This document shows positions 47,742 through 60,693 of a DNA stretch of 64,000 nucleotides, piece after piece. Where the stretch lies: positions 3,170,001-3,234,000 of the forward strand of contig NC_049564.1 of the NCBI RefSeq assembly GCF_013368755.1, written 5' to 3'. The notes beneath the pieces are model-generated. The model was given only the letters and a program-made list of their open reading frames with translations. It did no database searches and had not been told where the DNA came from. Each line of letters starts with the position of its first letter. Position 1 is the first letter of the stretch. Both the position numbers and the translations under genes were made by a program. The stretch comes from Talaromyces rugulosus. Its lineage: Eukaryota; Ascomycota; Eurotiomycetes; Eurotiales; Trichocomaceae.

Positions 47742-48447
47742 ATGTCTTTTGAATCATCAAAGCCAGATGACCCACTGATGAGCGGGAAGGACGGCCTTTT
47801 AGAGAAGATAAACACCAAATCCAAGAAATCGTCCTCTAAATACGCTTTATTGTAGGTCAGGCCTATCGTCGTGTTTACGGCAGCTATAGCCTTTGGCTTT
47901 GGCACTGCAGCCGACGATTATTAATCCCAAACTAAACAGAATAGCCTTTCAAGTATGCCCTGCCTAAAGAAGAATGTGAATAAGTAGACTGACCTACTTC
48001 ATAGATCTAGAGGGTGATATTAAAGTCTTTATGAAGTATAATAGCACCTTCTCCCATAGTCCATCACCGGAAAGTGATGCAGCGTGGGAATCTCTCTTCC
48101 CGAAGGGTAAGGGCTTTTTCAAACATCCAATCATCGCACCTGAAACCTCAGGTCTCACTGTTTTCCACACACTTTACTGCTTGAATGTGTTGCGACAAGT
48201 TTACTATGCTGCCTTCAAAGTGTCTCTGCTACCCGATCATGAAGAGCATAGTTATTTGAGTGATCCTCATCATGTCAGATATTGTTTCGACTACCTGCAG
48301 CAAAATCTCATGTGCTCTGCTGACACGAACCTGGAGCTTGTGGATAGGGATCTAAAGGGTGTTACCGGTTGGGGCTTCTACCGAACATGTCGAGATTATG
48401 AGGGGGTCAAGGCTTGGGCGGAGAAGAATTGGTCGAATGAATTATGA
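47742..48447 (+). pseudogene. UstYa-like (DUF3328) oxidase-family protein, probably decayed
   Basis: The N-terminus opens MSFESSKPDDPLMSGKDGLL and reaches SSSKYALL before a stop (TAG, 47852-47854). The next stretch VFTAAIAFGFGTAADDY is the expected membrane segment but ends at another stop. A long open frame then covers IDLEGDIKVFMKYNSTFSHS to 48447, with SLFPKGKGFFKHPIIAPE, VFHTLYCLNVLRQ, HHVRYCFDYLQQ and NLMCSADTNLE, closing on TGWGFYRTCRDYEGVKAW. The family's two HxxHC motifs both read HxxYC here (HTLYC and HVRYC), each explained by a single CAY-to-TAY change, the CpA-to-TpA change typical of RIP. UstYa proteins oxidise or cyclise fungal peptides and other metabolites; this one is unlikely to be active. 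Confidence 0.68.
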
Positions 48448-48602
48448 TACCTTTTCTTTTCTGATTTAGAGTAAGGTCAGTATATTAGAATGATAATGGA
48501 TAAAGTGGTCATTACTGTCGTTATAATTACACTCTAAACAAACTTTAAGAATTTAAAGCATTATTGTTATTTTCTTATATGCATTTCCATCCTCTTCTAT
48601 CA

Positions 48603-49190
48603 CTACTGGCTGTCGTCGGGAGCAGCAAGCACCCCTGATTCGAAAGCTTCAACCGCTCTCTCATCATTCCAGGCTCGCAACTTGTCCCAAGCCACGCATA
48701 TATGATATCCTGGTGCCTCTACTGTCAGATGGGTTGCTCCATCAGCCTTGATCCATCTGAAACCGCTCAAGGTGGTATCAGCGTGGTATAGAATAGCCTC
48801 CCGCAGCAGCTCTATACAATGATCTACATGAGCAGACTCTTCAATCAAGACCGATTCAGTAGCATTTTCAAGGTAATAATCGCGATAGACCCAGTGGCGA
48901 ATGCGTTTTAGGCAGTGCAGCTCATGGAATACACCCAACTGGTCGACCCATTCTTCGTCACCGTTCGGTCCGTGGCCATCACTGGCCATAGGCAAAGAAG
49001 TGATGTTGTGAAATTGGAGGTCTTCCTTAGTCACATGGATATTGTTCTCAAAAAGACTATGCCACGCCTCGTCCAGCTCTGGTCGCAGTTTGCCTGCAAA
49101 CGGGTTCCAAACCATGCTACCGTTGGTTAATTCGGCTGGTACGCCGTCAATTTCAGTGTGGTATTCTCGGGCATAGGAACTTTCAAATTT
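48603..49190 (-). CDS. UstYa-like (DUF3328) protein, N-terminal membrane exon missing
   Basis: Open from a TAG acceptor-like boundary at 49190 to the stop at 48603 (195 codons); the first ATG is at 49115 (170 aa). It carries both metal-type motifs intact: VFHELHCLKRIRHWVY (HELHC, residues 64-68 from the ATG) and HVDHCIELLREAILYHADTTL (HVDHC, 96-100). ELDEAWHSLF is the usual segment ahead of the first motif. The expected upstream exon with a single membrane helix was looked for to 49440 and not found, so the gene may be truncated by repeats beginning near 49430, or have a distant first exon. UstYa-family proteins act in ustiloxin-type peptide cyclisation and other fungal pathways. Convergent with the decayed homologue, 155 bp apart; the two differ too much to be a recent tandem copy. 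Confidence 0.68.
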   Translation of the reverse strand, partial: KFESSYAREYHTEIDGVPAELTNGSMVWNPFAGKLRPELDEAWHSLFENNIHVTKEDLQFHNITSLPMASDGHGPNGDEEWVDQLGVFHELHCLKRIRHWVYRDYYLENATESVLIEESAHVDHCIELLREAILYHADTTLSGFRWIKADGATHLTVEAPGYHICVAWDKLRAWNDERAVEAFESGVLAAPDDSQ

Positions 49191-49449
49191 CTAATCGTAC
49201 TAGTAATTGAATTTATATACATAAATAGAATTATGTTGGTTAGAAACCGCGCTTTGAATCAACATAGAACGTGTGAGCTGTATAAGAGTTGTGGGTCTGT
49301 TTAAACTTTCGGGCCAGCTCGGCTCGTTAGTGTCCGTTATGTACGGCGGATGGTTAGAGAAATTTGGACAAAACTCCGTCACGTACTAGTAATCATTATC
49401 TCTACTAAATTTTTCTTATTGCTACAATAATACTAAATAAAGATAAAAA

Positions 49450-49590
49450 TGTGACGGCTGAACCTGAGGCTATCCCCAAGGGTAGGAGCGGCCTCGTGGC
49501 CGGATGGGAGGCCTCAGGCAGGAAAGGCATCAACCCTAACCCACAGTGCTAGATCTGGGGATAGCCTTATCCCAGAGCCATAAAAGATTA
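49450..49590. repeat. Short GC-rich element with overlapping inverted repeats
   Basis: A GC-rich island in AT-rich DNA. A perfect 12-bp inverted pair aggctatcccca (49467-49478) / tggggatagcct (49556-49567) and an overlapping 8-bp pair cctgaggc (49463-49470) / gcctcagg (49511-49518) cannot both form. TGGCCGGATGGG (about 49497-49508) resembles a tRNA A box. Possibly a MITE, SINE fragment or structured RNA; identity unknown. Confidence 0.5.
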
Positions 49591-50520
49591 AGCTAATTAT
49601 CTAAATATATAAAATAAAACCTTTCTATAGATTTTAATAATTAGATTCTTTTTCTATATTTATTATTTTAAAGAATTATATCTCTAAATAAAAATTAATA
49701 TCTTTAGAAAAAATATATTATATTATAATAAATATCTTTATATTTTATTTTTATTTTTTTTATAACTAATATAATTAGTCTTTAACTATAATTAATACTT
49801 TAATTATAAATAGACTTTTTTTTATTTTAATTTTTTTATATTTAGTATAATCTATATAATTATAATAAATATTTTATTAATACTTTAATTTTAAATCTTT
49901 ATTTATCTTTATTTAAAATCTAAAAATTTTATGAGCTAATATAATAATAAAATTAAGTACTATTAATAGATATTAATATAATAAGAATGTTAGTAATAAT
50001 AATATAGAAGAGTCTAGTTACTATTTAATTATTAATTTTAAAGAATTAAAGTTTAGAAATATTTCTAAAAAATTACTTAATAAAAATAAATTCCTTAAGT
50101 TTTATAGAAGTAATTTTAGAGATCTATTTAAAGATTTATTTTAATATCTCTCTATATAAAAGAAATAATTAAAAAAAGCTCTTATTGAGTTTAGTAATAA
50201 TAATATAGAGAAAATCAACTTTATAAAAGAAGAGATTTAGAATCTTAAAAATAATTTAACTAATTATTACTAGGCTATGTCTAAACTAATTATTAAATAT
50301 AATATTATAATTATTAATATTTTTTTAATTAGAAAAAACTATAAGAAAAAGATTACTAAGCTATTAAATAGCTAGTTATTATTAAATAGAATTGATTTTA
50401 AGTATAAATTATAGAAGATTAATATTAAGAATAAATTAAAAGTTAATATTAATTATTATTTAATAGCTTTAGTCTGTATAGTATATATAAAAAGAATATA
50501 TAAAAAAGAAATAGCTAATT
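49591..50520. repeat. Very AT-rich, RIP-like degenerate sequence (left part of an older repeat)
   Basis: Almost no C or G, no gene-length frame. It continues in style after the first retrotransposon (56030-56423) and after the second (62664-63502), suggesting one or more old elements into which the gypsy copies and SINE-like elements inserted. Confidence 0.6.
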
Positions 50521-50525
50521 ATTTA

Positions 50526-50782
50526 TGTTAGGGTCTTAGCCCCTGGGATACTCAGGCTTTGCTCTTGTAGAATAACCGCATCTGGTCCGTATCTGGTTCG
50601 CCATAGAAGAATCTTCTAACGCTATACCAGATTCGCTAAAACATCCTTAGAATCTACACTTGTCTATATTAACATTTAATAATACAAATCTCTGTAAATC
50701 TTTTTCTTTTTTTTTTTATATTTGAATTTACTTAATTCCTAGACCTATATAAGGCCAGTAAGACGGGACCTAGCCTGTAATA
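50526..50782 (+). repeat. 5' LTR of retrotransposon copy 1
   Basis: 257 bp, starts TGTTAGGGTC, ends CTGTAATA, where the 3' LTR keeps the canonical ..CCCGTAACA. The CA end has become TA, a RIP-type change. Confidence 0.9.
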
Positions 50783-53700
50783 TTAGATTTAAATGTCTCA
50801 TCCTCCTTTCCTATTTAAAGGGTCGAGAACGCGCCACTCTTTTCACCTAAAAGGTTGAGCTATATAATCGCTCTTTGTTCGTTTGAGTTGAGCCTCTGAG
50901 AACTATACTAACTCTCCTTATTCAGAGAATTAAATTATTATATTGCCGCTTCTCGACGATTAAATTGAGTATTAAGAAATTTCCCTATTATGACGAATAG
51001 CCCACTGAGGGATGGCCTAGACTAAAAGGGTATATCTTTGGAACTGAACTAGCTGTTATTGGAATAAATACAATAAATAGAACTCTTTCTGACGAATATG
51101 TCCGTTTGTCTATTATATATTGAAGGATAAGTTAATAATATAACTAAACTATCTATGCCTGAGGTTTTTATTAATGCTATACTATTGGTAACCCTTATAT
51201 ACAGTGTGAATAAACTGCGCTACTTTCTTAACTATTCCAATAAATATGACAACTCTGATTGTTTATAATATATATAGTTCATAGCAATTCTATATATAAA
51301 ATTAACGGTTGATGCACTAGTGATTAAAGGACTATATAAGCAACTATGGTATATCTATAGATGGTTGGCAGGAAAGGCCTAGACAAAGATTTATTTTTAA
51401 ATATAGCTTCATAGGAATATAAATACAGTTATCCTTATTACACTAAAAGCTTTCTTTGTGCATCTTAATATACTGTTTAAAGATTATCAATTTATGGAGA
51501 AGGCAAACCTTGAACTTAACTATATATAATAGAGGCGCACCTCTTTTCAGGATTTTATTAGCAAATTTAAATGGATATTACTTTTTATAAAAGGTTAATT
51601 ATGGACTAATAATGTAAAAATTTCACAATTAAAAACCGTAATTAACTAAGAAATAAGATGTGTAACTATTAGGAGTAATATACTAAAATAGTATAAAGCT
51701 TTCTATAAATACTTACACTGAGTAGCAAATGATTTTGAAGAGCTGAAAAAAATTAATAATATCTAGTCTTAATATAAGCAGAACACTTCCTGTCTATTTA
51801 TAAAAGGAATCTCCCCTGATAGAGGACAGTCTTAAGTTATAGACTAGATATCTATAGGTCTGTTAATTAATACTGTTAAAACGGACAACTGTTTTCAATG
51901 TAGAAAATTAGGTTATATTGCCCAATACTGTTCTGAATCTGTGTTACTCTGTCGAGTGCTATTTCTGAGGAACTGTGGTAAGAAGAAATATGATACATTC
52001 ATAAGAATATCTAACACTAGAGTAAAGAAGAATGAAACTAAATTTGATATAGGTTTAGATAGTATATCAGAGTCAAAAGAGTAGCTTCTGTATAAAGTTA
52101 CCTATAGAAGCCAAAATGTAAAACAGCTTATAACTTTAAGAATTTTAAGAAAATGGTTAGAAGGTTTGATAGACCCCCATTTAATATAGATGTATAGTTA
52201 GACTATAGAACTAATACCAATGCTTTAATTAATAGTGGGTGCCTTATCTATAGAATTATCAAAGAGACCTTCGCTTGAAAAAAAAAGCTGAATTGTAGTA
52301 CTATTAAACCTTAACCTATTAAAGAATATGATGGTTTAGTATCTTAATACATCAAAGAAATTGCATGCGTGATATTAGATATCAAAAGAAATATATAGAA
52401 GAAAGCCTACTTTTATATAGTTCTGAAGTGCGAATATGATATAATATTGGGTCTTCTATAGATAGAACATCAACATATAAGAATTAACGCCACTAAAAGC
52501 TGACTAGAATTTAGGAATAGAATATCTGTTAATAAAAAGAATCTATTATAACCTGAGTACACCCCCCAACAGATTGGTGTAGCTGTAATAAACGCTTTGA
52601 AAAGGATATAAAGTAGAAAAAAGGAGGTTGATATATTTATAGTTTCTATATAGGATATTAAAAAAGTTCTGGCCCTGAAACCATAGACAGACCTAAGGAA
52701 CAAGCTATCTAAGTATTACCATAAGTTTCTAAAACTATTTAATCTAAAAAAAGCTAACAAGCTATTACCATTATATCCAAATATTGACTATCAGATTGAA
52801 CTAATTAACACCGACATAAAAGGACACAAACTAGAGATATTATAAAGCTCTCTCTATAATATGTCATGGAAAGAACTGCTAATTCTATAGAAAACTCTCT
52901 ATAACTTACTGTCAAAGGACTTTATATATATAAATAACTCGTCCGCTATAGTGTCAGTACTGTTTGTAAGGAAACCTAGAGAAGGACTATGCTTCTGTAT
53001 TGATTATTAGGCGCTCAACACTATAATAAAAAGGGACTGATATTTACTACTATTAATATATGAGACTCTACAATAAATATCTAAAGCCTGATGGTTTATA
53101 AAGCTTGATGTTATAGCGGCTTTTTATAAGATATATATCGCTGAAGAAGACAAGTAGAAGATAGCTTTCTAAACCAGGTTTAGATTTTATAAATAGTTAG
53201 TAATATCTTTTAGCTTTATTAATATACTGAGCACGTTTCAACAATACATTAATTAGATCCTTCACGAGTTTCTAGATAACTTTATATCTATTTATCTAGA
53301 TAATATGCTTATCTTTATAGAAGGCAGCCGCGTACACCATCAGAAATAGATAATAAAAATATTAGAATATCTACATACTACAGAACTACAGCTAGATATT
53401 AATAAATGTAAGTTTAAGATGCAGATAATAAAATACCTTAGATTCATATTAGAAGCTGGAAAAGGGATTTAAATAGACCCCATGAAAGTCTCTGCTATTT
53501 TAGAATGGAAAGCCTTAATATGTATGAAAGATGTATAATCATTTTTAGGATTTATAAATTTCTACTAATAGTTTATCTGAAGATATTCTAATATAATCCA
53601 TCCGCTAACAAAACTGACTAAAAAAAAAACTATTTTTGTTTGGACTAAGGCCATTAATAAAGCCTTTGAATAATTAAAGTAAATATTTATAAACAACCTA

Positions 53701-55767
53701 ATATTAGTATAATTTAATCCTGAGTAGGATATAATCATGGAAGCTGACTCTTTAGGATATATTATAAAGGGGATATTATTACAGTATAATAATAAAGGAT
53801 TTCTATAAACCTACATCTATTTCTTTTAAAAGTGTATGTCCGCAGAATATAATTATAAGATCCATGATAAGAAGCTATTGGCAATAATAACATGTCTGAA
53901 GTAATAAGAATCTAAACTAATTAGTACTAAGAAGTTTACTATTCTAACTAACTATCAGAATCTTAAATACTTTATGCAGCTTTAACAATTAAATGAAAGA
54001 TAAATAAGATAGGCCAGTATACTCTTACACTTCAACTATAAGCTCCAATACTGGCCAGGGCGACTAGCTGCCAGACCTGATACACTATCACGATGCTCGC
54101 AAGATATGCCTAATAGGATTGACGATGAATATCTAGCATACCGAAATAAGCATCTTATTAACCTTAATAAAATACAGAGAGACTATTCAGAATAATCTCT
54201 CTAGGGTCGCTTATCAAACACCGCACTTAAACCCTATGTCCACGCTATCTATATAGAGTACTTAATATCAATTAGAGAATAGTGACGACTAGCCAAAGCT
54301 AAGGATAAGAATTATGAATGAATTAAAGAGGCTATACATTAGAAGCTTTTATAGTTTCTTTAAGACTTATAACTTTGTATCATAGTATCTGAATACACAA
54401 TCAATACAGTAGACTGGTTACTATTTCAAAATTGATAATAGGTATTAAATAGCGAACCACTCCGCACTTGTATTATATAAGATATGTATAACTCTTATCT
54501 TACCAGACACCTAGGCTAAAATATGATCTATGCTATTATGGCCCAACAACTATATTGGCTAAATCTATCTAAAGATATCTGAAGGTTCATGAATAACTGT
54601 GATAAATGTAGTGCGAATACTGTATAGAGATAATACTAATAAGGGTTATTAAAACCGCTTTTTGTTCCTTTACAAATGTGGTAAGATATTAGTATAGATT
54701 TTATAGAGAAACTTTTAATGTCTGATAAGAATACAAATCTTATGGTAATCGTTGACTGACTGGGAAAAGGGATTATATTGGTACTATGTAAATATATAGA
54801 TATTAAGACAGTGATATTGAAGTTTATTGACTGATTTATACGCGAACATAGGCTGCCTAACAGTATTATATTAGATTGGGACACGCAATTTGTTAATGAC
54901 CTTTAGAAAGGCGTGTGCGAATATCTAAAGATCATAAGATGATTGTTAACCGTGTATTACTCCTAAACTGATAGATAGACAGAACGTGCTAACTCTATGA
55001 TGGAAGAATACCTGTAGAATTTCTGTATCTACCTCTAAACTAACTAGAGTCTATTAACTACAATTACGCAACTTACAATAAATAGGCGCAACGCTACTAT
55101 AATTAATATTAGTCTTTTCTTTCTAATCTATAGATATAACGTTAAACTACTCTAGTTAGATAAAGCTATCCCTATATCTAAGTAGTAAAGATCTGCTGCT
55201 AAATATATAAACAATATAGTTACTAAGCTATAGTAAGCCTTTGATATAACACAGACTGAGCTTGTCTCAGCGTAGCAGTGAATAGAAAATAGTATGAATT
55301 ATTACTAAGAGACTCCTCTAGAATATAAAATAGGATAGAAGGTATAGTTAGACCTTCGGAATATTCAGACTAAACGACCTTTAAAAAAGCTAGATATCTG
55401 ATATGTGAAATATACTATACTAGAGAAAGTGGGATCCTATATATATCAACTCAATATCCTTAGAACTATTCATAATGTTTTTTATATAACACTTCTTTAT
55501 TTTATAGATATACGTCTGCTTCTTTTATAGATCTGATATAATTACTAGCTATTAACGCATCTAGTAGAAGGTAATAAAGAGTACCTAGTTGATAGTATAC
55601 TCGACGAATAGACTATATATTGGGGCTGTGGATATATGAAGCAATACTTTATCTGTTAGACTGGATATGCGCGATCTATATAGGAATTTATCTAGTCTAT
55701 AGAAGATACTGAAGCACTTAACTACTAGCTCTAACATTATAACATCCTTGTTAAAAGGGGGGAATAA

Positions 55768-56024
55768 TGTTAGAGTCTTAGCTCCTAGGATACTCAGGCT
55801 TCGCTTTTATAGAATAACTATACTTAGTCTGTATCTGGTTCGCTATAGAAGAACCCCCTGACACTATACCAGATTTGTTAGAGCGCCCTCGGGACCCACA
55901 CTTACCTGTATCGACATTCGACAATGCGAACCTCTGCGAACCTTTTCCTTCTCTTTCTTATGTTCGAATCTACTCAATTCCTGGACCTATATAAAGCCAG
56001 TAAGACGGGACCTAGCCCGTAACA
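55768..56024 (+). repeat. 3' LTR of retrotransposon copy 1
   Basis: 257 bp, TGTTAGAGTC..CCCGTAACA, preceded by a purine tract (aaaaggggggaataa) that fits a polypurine primer. Contains ctatataaagcc, a likely TATA element. Confidence 0.9.
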
Positions 56025-56029
56025 ATTTA

Positions 56030-56423
56030 TTTCTATAATTTTAGAAGAACTTAGTATAATATTATTAAAATATTAATGATATTTTTAAATATTTAAGAAT
56101 AATCTATATAGATAAAAATTATATAATTAATATAAAAATAGAACTCTGTTATTTAATAATAAAAGATTTAAAGTTTTAGATCTTTTTATTAAAATTTATA
56201 TTTTTTATTTAGAAAGCTGACCTTACTCTATTAAAATAAAAAAAGAAATTTTATTATAAACTTTTATTTAATATATAGTATATTATAATTAAAAAAAATA
56301 TTAACTTAATAATATTATACTAGATCTTTATATAAGAATATTATATTCTTATTAACTACCTTAAGTAAATTATTAAAAGAGAATAATATATCTATAGTTA
56401 TAGAATTAAAAATAGTAAAGACT
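56030..56423. repeat. AT-rich degenerate repeat between copy 1 and SINE copy A
   Basis: Continuation of the older AT-rich sequence disrupted by the retrotransposon. No recognisable frame. Confidence 0.5.
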
Positions 56424-56435
56424 ATAGCTAGAAAA

Positions 56436-56756
56436 GGCCCTGGATGAGGGAGAGCGAGAGGGGGAAGGATAGCGGGCAGGGGCGGCCCGCTATTGTAGGC
56501 AACGCCCAAACGTTAGTGGCCATAAGGAGGGGGTAGTGGTTGCCACCCACTATAAGCCCCCGAATCGTCCTGCGCATATAAGTGGCTTGGGGCGAGGAAA
56601 GTGCAAGATACCTTGAAAGCATGGATCCAATGGGGGTAGAGGCACCGGTTTATAGGGGGCAACCCCTATAAGCAGGCCTAATCCACACGAATCGCTGTCT
56701 GTCATAGCCTAGGGCTCGGTATAGACGTTAAATTTGATTAAATAAATAAAATATAA
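56436..56756 (+). mobile_element. SINE-like short retroelement, copy A (full length)
   Basis: 321-bp GC-rich element bounded by a perfect 12-bp target duplication ATAGCTAGAAAA (56424-56435 and 56757-56768). The 3' end is a simple TAAA-rich tail after gttaaatttgatt. Variable-length duplication plus a microsatellite tail indicates LINE-driven target-primed insertion. Internal palindromes include atagcgggc/gcccgctat and ttatagggg/cccctataa. No coding frame and no clear Pol III A/B boxes. Confidence 0.8.
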
Positions 56757-56895
56757 ATAGCTAGAAAAACTATTAATTAAATATTTCTAAAAAATTAAAA
56801 TTAAAAAATAAAGTCTTTTAACTACAGCTTTTTAAAAAAAAAAAAAAAAGCTAATAAATAAAGATAAATATTTTAATTATAAATTAAGTAATTAC

Positions 56896-57145
56896 TGTTA
56901 GGGTCCTAGCCCCTGGGATACTCAGGCTTCGCTCTCGTAGAATAACCGCACTTGGTCCGCACCTGATCCACCATAGAAAAACCCCCTGACACTACACTAG
57001 ATTCATTAAAGTACTTCCAAGACCTACACTTACCTATATTAATAATGTGAATCCTTATAAACCTTTTTCTTCTCTTTCTTACGTTCAAATCTACTTAATT
57101 TCTAGACCTACATTAAGCCAGTAAGACGGGACCTAGCCTATAATA
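56896..57145 (+). repeat. 5' LTR of retrotransposon copy 2
   Basis: 250 bp, TGTTAGGGTC..CCTATAATA. Shares a small deletion with its partner LTR, which pairs the two and separates them from copy 1. Confidence 0.88.
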
Positions 57146-60100
57146 TTAGATTCAAACATCATTCATCTTCCCTATTTAAAAGGTCGAGAACGCACCGCTC
57201 CTTTTACCTAAAAGATTAAAGCTATATAATTGCTCTTTATTCATTCAAGTCAAGCCTCTAAAAACTATACTAACTCTCCTTATTTAGAAGATTAAATTAT
57301 TATATCGTTATTTCTTAACAACCAAGTTAAGTATTAAGAAAATTCTCTATTATAATAAATAGCCTACTAAAAGACGGCCTAAACTAAATAAGCATATCTT
57401 TAGAACTAAATCAGCTGTTATTAGAATAAATATAGTAAATAAAACTCTTTCTAATAAATATATCTATTTATCTATTGTATATCAAAAGACAGGTTAGTAA
57501 TACAACTAAACTATCTATATTTAAGGTCTCTACTAATGCTATACTATTGGTAACCTCTATATATAGTATAAATAAACTATACTACTTTCTTGACTATCCC
57601 AATAAATATAACAACTGTGATTATTTAAAATATATATAGTTTATAGCAATTCTATATATAAAATTAACAGTTAATATATTAGTAATTGGAGGACTATATA
57701 AGTAATTATAGTACATCTATAAATGGTTAGTAAGAAAGGCCTAGACAAAGGTCTATCCCTAGATACAGCTTCATAGGAATATAAATATAGTTACTTTTAT
57801 TATACTAGAAGCTTTCTTTACGCATCTTAATATGCTATTTAAAGATTATCAACTTGTAGAGAAGGTAAATCTTAAACTTAACTATATATAATAGGGGCAT
57901 ATCCCTTTCCAGGACTTTATTAGTGAATTTAAATAGATATTACTTCTTACAGAAAGTTAATTATGGACTAATAATATAAAAATCTCACAGCTAAAAATCA
58001 TAATTAATTAAGAAATAAGGTATATAACTATTAGGAGCGACATACTAAAATAATATAAAACTTTCTATAAATATTTATACCAAGTAATAAACAACCTTAA
58101 AGAGCTAAAAAGAATTAATAATCTCTAATTTTAATATAAACAGAATACTCCCCATCCACTCACAAAAAGAACCTCCCCTAATAGAGAACAGCTTCAAGTT
58201 ATAGACTAGATATCTATAGACCTACTAATTAACACTGTCAGGACGGACAACTATTTTTAATACAGAAAACTAGACTATATTGTCTAATACTGCTCTAAAC
58301 CTGCACCACTCCATCAGATGCTATCTCCGAGGAACTGTAATAAGAAAAAACACAATAAGCCTACAAGGATATCTAATACTAAAGTAAAGAAGAATAAAAC
58401 CAAATCTGATACAGATTCAGATAATATATTAAAATCAAAAGAGTAGCTCCTACATAAAGTCGCCCACAGAAGCCAAAATATAAAACAGCTTATAACTTCA
58501 AGAATTTTAAAAAGATGGTTAGAAGGTTCAACAGACCCCCATTCAATATAAATACATGGTTAGACTATAGAACCAATACCAATACTTTAATTAATAGCGG
58601 GTGTCTCATCTACAAAATCATTAAAGAGACCTTCGCTCAAAAGAAAAAGCTGAATTATAGCACTATCAAACCTAGACCTATTAAAGAATATAATGGTTCA
58701 GTACCTCAATACATCAAAGAAATTGCATGTATGACACTAGATATCAAAGGAAATATACAAGAGAAAGCCTACTTCTATGTGATTCCGAAATATGAATATA
58801 ATATGATATTAGGTCTCCCATGGATAGAACACCAATATGTGAAAATTGACACCACCAAAGGCCAACTAGAATTCAGGAACAGAATATCTATTGATAAAAA
58901 GAATCTATTACAACCTAAGTACCCCCCCCAACAGATCAGTACAGCTGCAGTGAACATTTTAAAAAGGATGCGAAATAGGAAAAAGAAGATCAACATATTT
59001 ATAGTCTCTATATAGAATATTAAAAAGGCTTTAGCCCCAAAACTACAGACAGACCTAGAGAACAAACTATCTAAGCATTACCATAAATTCCTAGAACTAT
59101 TCAATCTAAAGAAAGCTGACAAGCTACTACTGTTATATCCAAATATCAACTATCAGATCGAATTAATTAATACCAACATGAAGAGGTATAAGCTAAAGAT
59201 ACCATAGAGTCCTCTCTATAATATATCACAGAAAGAACTGCTAATTCTATAGAAAACTTTCCATGACTTACTATTAAAGGACTTCATACATGTAAGCAAC
59301 TTATCCACTACAGCGCTGGTACTATTTGTAAAGAAACCCAAAAAAAAACTATACTTCTATATAGATTATTAGACGCTCAACGCTATAATAAAAAGAAACT
59401 AATATCTATTATTATTAATATATAAGACCCTACAACGAATATCTAAAGCCTGATGATTTACAAAGCTTGACATTACAGTAGCCTTCCACAAAATATATAT
59501 TGCTAAAGAAGATGAGTAGAAGACAGCTTTCTGAACTAAATTTAGACTCTATAAATAGCTAGTAACACCTTTCAGCCTTATCAATATATTAAGCATGTTT
59601 CAATAATACATTAATTAGATCCTTCGTGAGTTCCTAAATAACTTTATATTTATCTATCTAGATAACATGCTTATCTTTATAGAAGACAGCTATGCGCACC
59701 ATTAGAAACAGATAATAAAGATACTAGAACATTTATATACTACAGAACTACAGCTAGATATTAATAAATATAAGTTCAAGATACAAACAATAAAATATCT
59801 TAGATTTATATTAGAAGCTGGAAAAAAGATCCAAATAAACCCTATAAAAGTCTCTGCCATTTTAGAATAAAAAGCCCTAACATGTGTAAAAAACATATAA
59901 TTATTCCTAAAATTCATAAATTTCTACCAACAGTTTATCTAAGGGTATTCTGACATAATCTATCTACTAATAGAACTAACTAAAAAAAAAACTATTTTTA
60001 TTTAGACTAAGGCCACTAATGAAGCCTTTGAACAACTAAAGTAAATATTTATAAGCAATTCAATACTAATATAATTCAACCCCAATCAGGATATAATTAT

Positions 60101-60409
60101 GAAAGCTGACTCTTCGGGATATGTTATAGGAAGGATATTATTACAGTATAATAATGAAGGATTTCTACAAATCTGCATCTACTTCTCTCAAAAATACACA
60201 CCTATAGAGTGTAATTACAAGATCCATAATAAGAAGCTATTGGCAATAATAGCATATCTAAAGCAATAGGAATCTAAACTAATTAGTACTAAGGAATTTA
60301 CTATCCTAACCAACTATCAAAATTTTAAATACTTTATACAGCTCTGACAGTTAAATAAAAAATAAATAAGATAAGCTAATATACTCTTATATTTTAACTA
60401 TAAGCTCTA

Positions 60410-60693
60410 GGCGGCCCGCTATTGTAGGCAACGCCCAAACGTTAGTGGCCATAAGGAGGGGGTAGTGGTTGCCACCCACTATAAGCCCCCGAATCGTCCT
60501 GCGCATATAAGTGGCTTGGGGCGAGGAAAGTGCAAGATACCTTGAAAGCATGGATCCAATGGGGGTAGAGGCACCGGTTTATAGGGGGCAACCCCTATAA
60601 GCAGGCCTAATCCACACGAATCGCTGTCTGTCATAGCCTAGGGCTCGGTATAGACGTTAAATTTGATTAAATAAATAAATAAATAAATAAATA
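60410..60693 (+). mobile_element. SINE-like element, copy B, 5'-truncated, nested in retrotransposon copy 2
   Basis: 284 bp starting at ggcggcccgc, so it lacks ~40 bp of the 5' end seen in copy A. Apart from the tail it reads identical to copy A by eye. The tail is a run of TAAA units. Comparing with retrotransposon copy 1 shows the host sequence (ctcta / gtact) is interrupted with no clear target duplication. Confidence 0.82.

Larger units (their letters stand above)
50526..56024 (+). mobile_element. Ty3/gypsy chromovirus LTR retrotransposon, copy 1, complete but RIP-mutated
   Basis: 5499 bp flanked by the 5-bp target duplication ATTTA (50521-50525 and 56025-56029). Two 257-bp LTRs. Interior remnants in order on the plus strand: Gag zinc knuckle near 51890 (C-x2-C-x4-Y-x4-C, the His changed to Tyr), protease LINSGC (Asp changed to Asn) and ILGLL near 52215-52455, reverse transcriptase YLDN near 53290, integrase HHCC finger near 54500-54620 and DISIDF near 54690, and a chromodomain-like EYLVDSILDE near 55580. 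Dozens of TAG/TAA stops stand where CAG/CAA is expected. This order with a C-terminal chromodomain marks the chromovirus clade. It cannot encode working proteins. Confidence 0.93.

Noticed and set aside
49200..49382. Possible upstream exon of the minus-strand UstYa-like gene
   Set aside because: No hydrophobic helix, and no splice join that gives the expected N-terminal pattern.
58515..59015. Stand-alone 166-codon gene in the repeat nest
   Set aside because: It is the protease part of retrotransposon copy 2, with the catalytic Asp lost, and is matched by the same region in copy 1.
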